Positions 1-9,612 of a stretch of 64,000 nucleotides of DNA are shown piece after piece. Origin of the DNA: Eriocheir sinensis. Its lineage: Eukaryota > Arthropoda > Malacostraca > Decapoda > Varunidae. The stretch spans positions 1,208,351-1,272,350 of the forward strand of contig NC_066577.1 in NCBI RefSeq assembly GCF_024679095.1. The letters are read 5' to 3'. The translations under genes were made by a program, and so were the position numbers. Each line of letters opens with the position of its first letter. The stretch's first letter is position 1. The notes beneath the pieces are model-generated. The model had not been told where the DNA came from. It searched no databases and saw only the letters and a program-made list of their open reading frames with translations.

Positions 1-2
1 CA

Positions 3-1790
3 GTCTTTGACGACCGCCAGGCGGAAGTTGAGTTATTGTTGGATGAGTCTGACGAGTTGGAGGCAGACATGGATGAAACTGACAAGTTTCACAAGCTTGC
101 CAGGAAGACTAGAGCCGAGGCAGCTAAACGCTTGAAAGGTACGAGAGTTGAGAATGACAGTGCATCTGTTTCTAGTAAGGAAAGGTCAGAGGTGAAATTA
201 CCTAGACTAGAGCTCCCTAAGTATTCTGGTGAGTTAACTGAATGGCAGTCTTTCTGGGACAGATTTGAGGCTCTAGTTGACCAAAGTGAGCTGCCAGATA
301 TAAGTAAATTTAGTTACTTGCAGTCAGTGCTTCAAGGAGAGGCACGATCTGTCATCCAGGGCTTGGCTCTTTCTTCTGCTAACTATAAGGTGGCCTGTGA
401 CCTTCTGAAAAAAAGATTCGGTCGTCCTGAGAGAATAATTTTTGCCCATGTGCAAGGTTTACTGAATGTTTCCCTGACACCCAGAGCCAAGGGAGCTAAT
501 CCATGTGATTCCCTGTGGAAGTTACAAGACCAGCTGTTATGTCATGTAAGAAGCTTGGAAGGCCTTGGGATCAAGGGTGACCAGTATGGCGTGGTGTTAA
601 CTCCAGTCATCCTATCTCGACTTCCACAAGATATACGCTTGGAATGGTCTAGGGAAAGTTCCGGACATGAAGCTGACTTGGAGTGGCTACTGAAGTTCCT
701 ACAAACCGAGATCCAGCGTCGTGAGAGGTCAGAAACCTTTAAGGATTTGTCCATGGAAAGGAACACCGTACGGCAAGACGTCGAAAGAAAAAAGGTTAGT
801 TCAGCTTCAGCCCTGCAGACTTCAGCTGAAGAATTCCCACTACAGTGTGCGTTTTGTCAGAAGCGACACAAGTCTGAGAAGTGTTGGCAGATACTTAAGT
901 TGGGTATACATGACCGAGAGGAGAAAGTTAAGCAAGAAGGACTGTGTTTTAAGTGTCTTCTCAAAGGACATGTTTCCAAAGTCTGTAGGGGTAAGGTGAA
1001 GTGTACTGTTTGTAATGGGCATCACAACGTGTTGTTTTGTAGGGCTGGCCAACCTTGTGTGGAAACTAATAACTCTTCAGGTAAACAGATTGTCACCAAA
1101 AAATCTAATGACCAAGTAAGTGTTCAGTCAAGTGAGACAATAAATACTGGTACTGTTGAGCATGTTGGCATCTCTCATGAGCAGAAAGTTAAAAGGGCTA
1201 CTGTATTGCAGACAGCTAAAATTAAAGTTCTAACAAATGGTGGAGATTCTGTTGAGGCTACTGTAATGTTTGATTTAGGAGCAGATACCACCTATGTAAG
1301 TCATGACTTTGTGAGAAGGATCAAACCTAAGTGGGTCACATCTAAGTATACTTCTTACTCAGCCTTTGGTAACAAGAAATCACAAGGCAGCAAGGAACGG
1401 AATGTCTATGATGTGAATTTGATTGACACTCAGGGTTATTACCATTCTGTATTAGCAGTTGAAGTTATGTCCATTTGTCCACCCTTGAGTCGTCAACGGG
1501 TACCTGATGATTTCTTAGAACCCCTTTCACATCTACAGTTAGCTGATGACTATGGACATGATCGTGACCTCACTTTAGATATACTGGTTGGTGTGGATAA
1601 TTACTGGAGATTTGTTTCAGCAGACAGTGTTGTGAAATCTGAGGATTTAGTAGCCCACAAAACCAAGTTTGGTTGGATTTTGTCTGGTTCTTGTTTGAAG
1701 GCCCATGAGGTGAGTGTATCTCATCAGATGTTATGCATAAATACTGCTAAACATTTCAATGATCTGATTTGCATAAATTCTGGAATTTAG
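3..1790 (+). CDS. BEL/Pao gag and protease region (5' partial, frame 3)
   Basis: This is the Gag capsid-like and protease part of the polyprotein. A DUF1759-like gag block lies at about nt 190-480 (PRLELPKYSGELTEWQSFWD, then KKRFGRPERI). A cysteine/histidine array follows at about nt 843-1035 (CAFC, CFKC, CTVC motifs), typical of nucleic-acid-binding knuckles. The DUF1758-like aspartic protease is at about nt 1215-1700. Its active site reads FDLGADTTYV at 1269-1298, where D-S/T-G is expected, so one codon (TTA, Leu) departs from the catalytic consensus. The frame ends at a TAG at 1788-1790, while the downstream RT frame is already open from 1763. The true start is upstream of the window. Role known for the family; activity of this copy doubtful. 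Confidence 0.9.
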   Translation, partial: VFDDRQAEVELLLDESDELEADMDETDKFHKLARKTRAEAAKRLKGTRVENDSASVSSKERSEVKLPRLELPKYSGELTEWQSFWDRFEALVDQSELPDISKFSYLQSVLQGEARSVIQGLALSSANYKVACDLLKKRFGRPERIIFAHVQGLLNVSLTPRAKGANPCDSLWKLQDQLLCHVRSLEGLGIKGDQYGVVLTPVILSRLPQDIRLEWSRESSGHEADLEWLLKFLQTEIQRRERSETFKDLSMERNTVRQDVERKKVSSASALQTSAEEFPLQCAFCQKRHKSEKCWQILKLGIHDREEKVKQEGLCFKCLLKGHVSKVCRGKVKCTVCNGHHNVLFCRAGQPCVETNNSSGKQIVTKKSNDQVSVQSSETINTGTVEHVGISHEQKVKRATVLQTAKIKVLTNGGDSVEATVMFDLGADTTYVSHDFVRRIKPKWVTSKYTSYSAFGNKKSQGSKERNVYDVNLIDTQGYYHSVLAVEVMSICPPLSRQRVPDDFLEPLSHLQLADDYGHDRDLTLDILVGVDNYWRFVSADSVVKSEDLVAHKTKFGWILSGSCLKAHEVSVSHQMLCINTAKHFNDLICINSGI

Positions 1791-3361
1791 AAAGCATAGG
1801 TATTTATCCAGAGAAAGATAGACCTCCCAAAGACCCAGTGTTGGACAGTTTTGAGGAAACAGTTCAGTATGTTAATGGCAGGTATGAGGTTGCTCTACCG
1901 TGGAAAAATCAAGATGCAAGGTTAAGTTTGCTTGATAATGAGAAATGTGCAAGGAAGAGATTGTCAGTACTCAACCTTAAATTTGAGAAAAACCCTGATC
2001 TGAAAGATGAATATGATAAAGTACTCAAGAATTATGAGGAGAGTAATATTATTGTTGAGGTTCCCCTGTCTGAAATTGAAAGTCCTTATCCCACTTACTA
2101 TATGCCACATAGACCTGTTATTAAAGACTGTGTTTCCACAAAGATTAGGCCTGTGTTTGATGCTTCTGCAGCTGGACCTAATGGTATATCCCTGAATGAC
2201 TGTTTGGAGTCAGGTCCATCACTAATTCCTGATCTTGTTGGAATATTACTAAGGTTTAGAAGATGGAATGTTGCCTTAACGGCAGATATTTCAAAGGCAT
2301 TTTTGCAGATTGGTGTTCAACGCTCTGATCAGGATGTTCATCGGTTTTTGTGGCAATGTGGTGATATAGTACGTGTGATGAGGTTTGTGAGAGTGCCTTT
2401 TGGTAATACCAGCAGTCCATTTTTACTGAATGCCACTCTTAAACACCATTTGAATTTTTACCCTGATTCAGTTACAGTAAGAGAGCTTCAGGAAAACTTG
2501 TATGTTGATGATTGGCTCTCTGGAGCAGATACTGTTGAAGAAGCCAGTAAAATGCTTAGTAAAGCTCAGGGCATATTATCAGATGCTGGTATGACTTTAT
2601 CCAAGTGGCACACTAACAGTGATATATTGATTGATCAGCATTATCAATATTTTGAACCTGAGGTGGATGAGGTAACAAAGTTGTTGGGAATGTATTGGAA
2701 CTCCTCTGAAGATGTGTTTTCATTTAAAGGATTCAGTCTGGGTGATAAATTAGATTTAAGATTCACCAAGAGAAATGTATTGAGTTTAATTGCTAGACTG
2801 TTTGACCCACTTGGTTTGATAAGCCCCCTCACTATGTATGCTAAAATACTATTTCAGGAAATTTGGCGTCTTGGACTTAGTTGGGATGAAATCCTACCAC
2901 ATGATTTGCAGTTAAAGTTTCAGCAGTGGATTAATAGTATTGAGACTATTAAGATCTTTGAAATACATAGGTGTTACTTTCCAGGTTTGTCTTTAAGTTC
3001 AGTTGAACTTGAAGGCTTGGAGGTTCATGCATTCAGTGATGCTTCTGAAAAAGGTTATGGTAGCATAGTGTACCTACGTGTACCTAAATCACTTGAGGAG
3101 TTCCATGTATCTTTTGTTATGTCCAGAACAAAAGTAGCTCCTATCAAGCGGGTTACTTTACCTCGGCTGGAACTACTAGGAGCTTTGTTGAGTGCTCGTC
3201 TCATTAATTTTGTAAAATCAGCCTTACATTTTCCTGATAGTGTAAGATTAGCTTGCTGGACAGATTCTAAAGTTGCCTTGTCTTGGATAAAGGGTAATCC
3301 CACAAAATGGAAAATGTTTGTGGCTAACAGAGTAACTGAAATAGTCATTAATATCCCCTAG
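1763..3361 (+). CDS. BEL/Pao reverse transcriptase and RNase H region (frame 2)
   Basis: Reverse transcriptase copies the element RNA into DNA and RNase H removes the RNA strand. The frame opens after a stop at 1760-1762. KFWNLESIGI near its start is the usual BEL linker into RT. The RT catalytic box is YVDD at 2501-2512 (LYVDDWLSG). RNase H signatures follow: HAFSDAS near 3026, LPRLELLGAL near 3160 and CWTDSKVALSW near 3256. The frame ends at TAG 3359-3361, and the continuation of the polyprotein is one base over (frame 3, open from 3360). There is no ATG at the entry, which fits a polyprotein segment rather than an independent gene. One-base indels on both sides are the simplest explanation; programmed frameshifting is less likely because BEL elements usually use one ORF. 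Confidence 0.9.
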   Translation, partial: SDLHKFWNLESIGIYPEKDRPPKDPVLDSFEETVQYVNGRYEVALPWKNQDARLSLLDNEKCARKRLSVLNLKFEKNPDLKDEYDKVLKNYEESNIIVEVPLSEIESPYPTYYMPHRPVIKDCVSTKIRPVFDASAAGPNGISLNDCLESGPSLIPDLVGILLRFRRWNVALTADISKAFLQIGVQRSDQDVHRFLWQCGDIVRVMRFVRVPFGNTSSPFLLNATLKHHLNFYPDSVTVRELQENLYVDDWLSGADTVEEASKMLSKAQGILSDAGMTLSKWHTNSDILIDQHYQYFEPEVDEVTKLLGMYWNSSEDVFSFKGFSLGDKLDLRFTKRNVLSLIARLFDPLGLISPLTMYAKILFQEIWRLGLSWDEILPHDLQLKFQQWINSIETIKIFEIHRCYFPGLSLSSVELEGLEVHAFSDASEKGYGSIVYLRVPKSLEEFHVSFVMSRTKVAPIKRVTLPRLELLGALLSARLINFVKSALHFPDSVRLACWTDSKVALSWIKGNPTKWKMFVANRVTEIVINIP

Positions 3362-5183
3362 TAATTGGTACCACTGCCCTGGTAAAGATAACCCTGCAGA
3401 TCTGATGACACGAGGTGTTCTGGCTGATCAACTGATCTCAAATGACATATGGCTGAGAGGTCCCAAGTGGCTTTCTAATTCCTCGTGTGTTAGTGCTGAA
3501 AGTAAATTTGAAGATGAGGCACACCAGTTTGATCTTCCCAGTGAAGAATATAATGGAGAAGGAGTAGCTATGACTGTTAATGAAAAAGCCACATCTGTAT
3601 TTGATTTCAGTAGATACAGTGATTTCACGAAGATTCTGAATATTGTCGCCTGGGTTAGGAGATTCATTCACAATTGTAAACCCAATGGTATTAAACATTC
3701 AGGCTCTCTTACATATGAGGAGTTGAGTAAGGCTAAGGACTACATCTTTATCTGTGTTCAGAAAGAAAGCTATGAGAAAGAATTAATTGCTCTGTCACAA
3801 GGCAAATCTCTTCCGAGAAATTCTTCCTTAAAAGAACTTAACCCCTTTCTAGACTCTATTGGATTATTGAGAATCAAAGGTAGATTACAACATTCTGAAT
3901 TGAATTATGACAGCAAGCACCCCATTATTACTCCTAATTGTCATGTGGCCAAACTCATAGTGCGGTTTCAGCATAAACTTTTGAAGCATGCTGGTGTTCA
4001 TACCCTCATGTCAACCATCAGACACTCTTATTGGATTATTGGATTAAGACGAGTGGCTAAAAGAATTTGTAAAGAATGTGTTGCTTGCAAGAGATTTGAT
4101 TCTAGACCATGCAGCCAACCAGCTCCTCCTTTGCCAGAATTGAGGGTTAAGCCTACCTTCCCCTTTGCCATAACTGGACTAGATTATGCAGGCCCCTTGT
4201 TTGCAGTTGATCAACCATCTAAAAAACTGTATATTTTGTTATTTACATGTGCAGTCACAAGATCTGTTCATTTGGAGTTAACAGATTCACTTTCAGTACC
4301 TGATTGTATTTTGGCCATCCGCAGATTTTCTGCAAGGCGCGGACTCCCATCTGTGATATATTCAGATAATTCCAAGACCTTTATAAGTGTTGCCAATATG
4401 CTTCAGCAATATTTTAGTATGTTCAGCCCTGAGTGGAAGTTCATTGCTCCCAGATCCCCATGGTGGGGAGGTTGGTGGGAGCGGCTTGTGAGGTCTGTGA
4501 AATCTGCTCTTAAGAAATCTCTTGGCACTAGATGTTTGACTAAGTGTGAACTTGCAACAACTTTGTTTGAAGTCGAGGCTTGCATCAATTCTAGACCTCT
4601 TACTTATGTAAATGAAGACCCTGATATAAGTGACCCTTTGACACCCTCACATTTTCTGATTGGTCGAGTTGCAGGATTTCAGCCTCATATTTCTGATAAG
4701 CAAGTAAATGTCAGTAATAAAGACCTAAGTGAAAGAGAAATTGTTCGGAAAAGGCTACTCGACAAATTCTGGAAAATGTGGAGTGATGACTATTTAAAGA
4801 ATTTGCCACCTACAGTGAAGGGATTTAAACCTAATTGCAATGTGAAGAAGGGTTCTGTTGTGTTGTTAAGAGAAGATAATGTGCCTAGGATGAATTGGCC
4901 TTTGGGCATTATTATTGATTTATTTCCTGGCAGTGATGGTATAGTAAGGTGTGTAAATGTGAAAACTGCCAAGGGAGTTTTGTGTAGACCTGTTCAGAAA
5001 TTACATGACTTAGAGATTTTCTATGATGCAAACAGTGCCAAAGAAAATTCAGAGGTTCCCATGGAGCACCATATACAAGACAATGAAGAAGTAGGGGAGA
5101 ATGACGGAACTGAATCTCTTGAACATGTAAAGATAACAAAGAGGGGGCGTGTGGTCAAGCCACGTGCTGTTCTTGATTTGTGA
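3360..5183 (+). CDS. BEL/Pao integrase region (frame 3)
   Basis: Integrase joins the cDNA to host DNA. The segment starts with the RNase H/integrase linker (SNWYHCPGKDNPADLMTRG). An HHCC zinc-binding domain follows at about nt 3970-4095 (HKLLKHAGVH, then CKECVAC). The catalytic core carries D in GLDYAGPL (4182-4184), D in YSDNSKTF (4365-4367) and E in WWERLVRS (4479-4481), so the DDE triad is complete. The end is DUF5641-like (WPLGIIIDLFPG near 4897) and stops at TGA 5181-5183. The frame is uninterrupted over 600 codons, so decay elsewhere in the element is probably recent. Confidence 0.92.
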   Translation, partial: SNWYHCPGKDNPADLMTRGVLADQLISNDIWLRGPKWLSNSSCVSAESKFEDEAHQFDLPSEEYNGEGVAMTVNEKATSVFDFSRYSDFTKILNIVAWVRRFIHNCKPNGIKHSGSLTYEELSKAKDYIFICVQKESYEKELIALSQGKSLPRNSSLKELNPFLDSIGLLRIKGRLQHSELNYDSKHPIITPNCHVAKLIVRFQHKLLKHAGVHTLMSTIRHSYWIIGLRRVAKRICKECVACKRFDSRPCSQPAPPLPELRVKPTFPFAITGLDYAGPLFAVDQPSKKLYILLFTCAVTRSVHLELTDSLSVPDCILAIRRFSARRGLPSVIYSDNSKTFISVANMLQQYFSMFSPEWKFIAPRSPWWGGWWERLVRSVKSALKKSLGTRCLTKCELATTLFEVEACINSRPLTYVNEDPDISDPLTPSHFLIGRVAGFQPHISDKQVNVSNKDLSEREIVRKRLLDKFWKMWSDDYLKNLPPTVKGFKPNCNVKKGSVVLLREDNVPRMNWPLGIIIDLFPGSDGIVRCVNVKTAKGVLCRPVQKLHDLEIFYDANSAKENSEVPMEHHIQDNEEVGENDGTESLEHVKITKRGRVVKPRAVLDL

Positions 5184-5323
5184 AGTTTTCCTGTTGATAG
5201 TGGGGTTACTTATGTATGGGTATTGTTACTGGTTCAGTGACAGGAACTTGTTGTTTGTGATACAAGATGAGATTATACATGTTTTCTTTGATAGGAGCTT
5301 GAGTGCTCCTATGGTGGGGAGTA

Positions 5324-5976
5324 TGTTAAGGATGAAATTACACCAATGAATATTGAGCGGTTTGCCTCAGGCTGCTTCTTGGTTCAGTCCCCCTTGCTAC
5401 TGCCAAGTTTTCTTTGATTTCTTTAAGAAATGCAAGTATTATTTTTTCTAGTCTTTTTATAAGAAAAATTAGTAAAAAGCATTTGTATGATTTATTGCAT
5501 TGTTTTATGCATTTGCTAAGACTTGAAAAGGATGGTAGATATCTACCACTTGTATTTTTGTACGTTTGTTTTTGTAAGAAATACAGCTGGCAAGATGGCT
5601 CCTCACGGGTTTCCATGACCGAATCCTCTCCATGTCTTATGATCAGACGTCGCCTCACTTTCTACAGCAGTGTTGGCAAGACTGTGAATGATGTGTCTCC
5701 TCCAAGGAGACTCCTTGGTCTCCTCGGTGGCAGTGATCATGCAGGCGTGGGGCGTACAAGTCACCATGATGGTGTACAGTGATCCCCGCGCCGCCTCACG
5801 CAGAGGAATGGTTTACAGCGTGGAGTCTGGAGAGCAATCCTTCGTTTATAGTGAAATATTCAGGCAGTAACAAGCGAGTGGTGAGGCGCTGACGTAGAGG
5901 TGAGGCGCCTTGTGTTGCCAACTCTCAGAGAGGTAACGTAGGGAATGCCATGATATTTTAGTGTTGTTATTTAACA
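5324..5976 (+). repeat. Candidate 3' LTR of the BEL/Pao element
   Basis: After the integrase stop the sequence runs through a short G-rich stretch (GGTGGGGAG, a possible polypurine primer) to TGTTAA at 5324. A matching inverted end TTAACA sits at 5971-5976. LTRs of this group normally begin TGT and end ACA, and 653 bp is a normal LTR length. The 5' LTR and target duplication are outside the window, so the limits are inferred from these two hexamers only. Confidence 0.5.
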
Positions 5977-6099
5977 AAAAAATGGAAAAAACTATTTATT
6001 TTGCAGCAAATTTCAATAGCAATGCTTATTACTCGATGGAAAGCGACCAAAGGTCTCTAGGTGTCAAAATAACCATGTCGACAGAACCATCGGGGCATT
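5977..6099. other. Flank downstream of the BEL element
   Basis: AT-rich sequence with A runs and no convincing ORF or repeat. It separates the retrotransposon from the CpG-rich block that follows. Confidence 0.3.
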
Positions 6100-6750
6100 G
6101 TGGGTAAAACAAAGGCGCATCGGTGACGTCACGCCGATCCCAGAGTCCCGCGTGGCGTGTACGGAGTGAGGGCGTGTCCGTGTGCCGTGCGTGATGGGGT
6201 CCCCGGCGGGTGTGTCGCGCGTGTCGTGTGTCGTGTGGCTGGCGGCGGCGTGCTGAGGCGGCCCTACGCGAGGATCAAGGTGAGGAACGGTGTGGTGGTT
6301 CTTGCAGGAAGGGACGCGGCGTATAGACTATAGACCATAAAATAAATGAGACAGGGGAGGCCGGTGGGTGGGATGGAGTGAGCGCCCTGCCGCCTGAAGC
6401 CTTGTCCTGCCAGTTTGTTCCTTCCCGTGCGACTGTTCTTGATTATTACAGTGATTATGAAGCTTGTCCATGTTGAGAATCGCCTGGGGAGTGAATTGAA
6501 GGTATATAAAGACGTATAATTAGAAATATTTGAAGGAGGTTGTTCCGTGCTGTGATTGGCTGCCGGCCGTGACGTCATCGGTGCCTGGCCGGTGATGTTG
6601 ACGCCGCGGCGGTGATCGGAGTGAGTCGCGCTCTGCCCCGCCCCGACGAGAGGGACGGGGCGGCGGGTGTGTGTGTAGCATGAACGGGGCCTCATTCTGA
6701 CACAGTGCTGAGGAATGAATGTGAAGGAACCGGGGAGCGTGAGTGTGAGG
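6100..6750. promoter_or_regulatory. CpG-rich promoter-like island with two CRE palindromes
   Basis: The block is rich in CG dinucleotides, unlike its flanks. It contains two perfect TGACGTCA sites (6124-6131 and 6570-6577), an inverted CCAAT box (GATTGGC, about 6554-6560) 10 bp before the second site, and a GC-box-like CCCCGCCCC near 6635. A strong splice-donor-like AAG|GTGAGG lies at 6277-6285. These suggest a housekeeping-type promoter with a 5' non-coding or short first exon. The ATG at 6194 opens only about 20 codons (MGSPAGVSRVSCVVWLAAAC) before a stop. I cannot identify the gene or its direction. Confidence 0.4.
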
Positions 6751-8118
<1,368 letters not shown>

Positions 8119-8149
8119 ACAGATTGGACTGGATTAGGAAGCAGCTCGC

Positions 8150-9130
8150 GAGAACATTATAATCCTTGGAATGAACGGAACGGGAGGGAGAGAGGCGAGG
8201 GAGTACTGAAAGGAAAGGAAGGGAAGGGGGAAAGGGAGGATAAAGGATGGGAAGAGAAGCGAGGTAGGAGAATTGAAAAGAAAAGGGAAAGGTAAGGAAG
8301 GGAAGGGGTAAGGGGAGAATAATAAGAAGAGAAGGGAATAGAGGTAGGGAAATAAAAACTGGAAAGGGAGAAGAAAGGAAAATGAGATTGAAGGAAAGGG
8401 AAGGGGACAGAAGGAAAGGAGGAAAGGGAAGAGAAGGGAGTTAGGAAAATGAAAAAGGGAAGTGAAAGGAAGGTAGTAAGTGAAGGGAAGGGAAAGGAAC
8501 GGAAGAAAAGGAAGAACGAGAAGATAAAGGATGAGAAGAGCAGGGAGATAGAGAAATGAAAAAGAAAAGGGAAAGAAAGGAACAGGAAAAGAAAGGGGGA
8601 AAGGGAAGATAACGGATGGTGAGAAAAGCGAAGTAAGGAAATTAGAAAAGGAATAGAAGGAAAGGGGGAAAGGGGATAGGGAAGATAAAGGATGGAAATA
8701 GAAACGAGGTAGGAAAGAGAAAGGCATATGATGGGAAGGGGAAGGGGAAGCTAATGAATGGAAATAGAATGGAAAAGGGAAAGAAATGAGGGAAGTAAAG
8801 AAGAAAGATAGGAAGGAAGAGAGGAGAGAAAAGAAAAACAAAAATGGGGAGGCAGAAAGCAATTAAGTAAAGAAGAGAGGAAAGAGGATATCAAGTTAGA
8901 GAGGAAGGGTGGACGGAAGAGAGGAAAGCATAACAAAAAGAGGGAGGAGGAAAGGAAGAACGAAGAGAGGATGAAAGGAAGGATAATTAGAGATGAACTA
9001 AAGAAAATGATGGTCAGGAGAATAACAAGAAGTAGAAAAGAGGAAATGATGAAGAGAGAATGGGAGGGAGGATAACAAGACAGTAAGTAAAGAGAACAGA
9101 AGGGAGAGAATAACAAGAGAGGAAGAGGAG
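8150..9130. repeat. Purine-rich degenerate GGAAAGG tract, ~1 kb
   Basis: The plus strand is dominated by G and A in variants of GGAAAGGGAA and GAAGGG, with units such as GGGAAAGGAAGATAAAGGATGG recurring in diverged form. Long minus-strand Phe/Ser/Leu ORFs simply reflect composition. It may be a decayed minisatellite, and the purine-only runs could form triplex (H-) DNA. Confidence 0.7.
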
Positions 9131-9260
9131 GGAGGAACGGAGAGATTTCTGAATACAGTTGGTTGTCGCTCCCCTCCGGTTCCCCCTGGTGCTGACCGTC
9201 TGTGCTGTGCTGACGCTTCGCCGCTGTGCCGTCAGTCCTGTAGCGGTCCTGTCCGGTGGT

Positions 9261-9584
9261 CAGGGTCGGACTGGCCTATGTGCCCGTGTGCCAATGGCAC
9301 GTGGGCCCCCCAAGGTACATGGGCCCCTGGACGGGTACTCATACTATGTCATATAATAATGATTAATTGCCGTAATGAGTAAATGACATTTTGGTAGTGC
9401 CTGCACATACTGATATTATCTTACTAGACCAACTAATATTATATTGGTTGGTCAAATTAAATAAACTAATTAATTACTGCCAATGTGTATCATTTGAATA
9501 TTTTGATATTTTAGTTTATATGGGCCCGGGCTCCCTCCAGCCACTAGATGGCACGGCCCCCTTAAGCACCCCAGTCCGACTCTG
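9261..9584. mobile_element. hAT-like MITE, 324 bp
   Basis: The ends are inverted repeats: CAGGGTCGGACTGG at the left and, on the opposite strand, CAGAGTCGGACTGG at the right (one mismatch in 14). Sub-terminal GC-rich stretches with GGGCCC surround an AT-rich core lacking any ORF. Ends starting CAG(A/G)G are typical of hAT elements. Flanks end in GGTGGT on the left and have AGTGGT on the right, which resemble a decayed target duplication, but an exact 8-bp copy is not present. Non-autonomous. Confidence 0.7.
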
Positions 9585-9588
9585 ACTA

Positions 9589-9612
9589 GTGGTGGTGGTG
9601 GTGGTGGTGGTT
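9589..9612. repeat. (GTG)n microsatellite
   Basis: Seven or so GTG triplets immediately after the MITE end, which may blur its target duplication. Confidence 0.85.

Larger units (their letters stand above)
1..5976 (+). mobile_element. BEL/Pao LTR retrotransposon, 5' end cut by window edge
   Basis: The element reads gag, aspartic protease, reverse transcriptase, RNase H, integrase in that order, the arrangement of BEL/Pao elements. The coding frame is already open at base 3, so the 5' LTR, primer-binding site and start of gag lie outside the window. The polyprotein is interrupted by two one-base frame changes, near 1769-1790 and near 3350-3361, so this copy cannot make an intact Gag-Pol unless recoding occurs. 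A candidate 3' LTR follows at 5324-5976. Family assignment rests on the DUF1759-like gag, the CCHC array, the DUF1758-like protease and the DUF5641-like tail after the integrase. Confidence 0.9.

Noticed and set aside
1740..1800. Programmed -1 frameshift between gag-protease and RT in the BEL element
   Set aside because: No good slippery heptamer or obvious stem-loop at 1763-1790, and a second one-base break near 3355 points to ordinary indels.
8134..8862. 242-codon minus-strand hydrophobic ORF as a membrane protein
   Set aside because: Phe/Leu/Ser content comes from the purine-rich plus strand; no defined transmembrane spacing or conserved motif.
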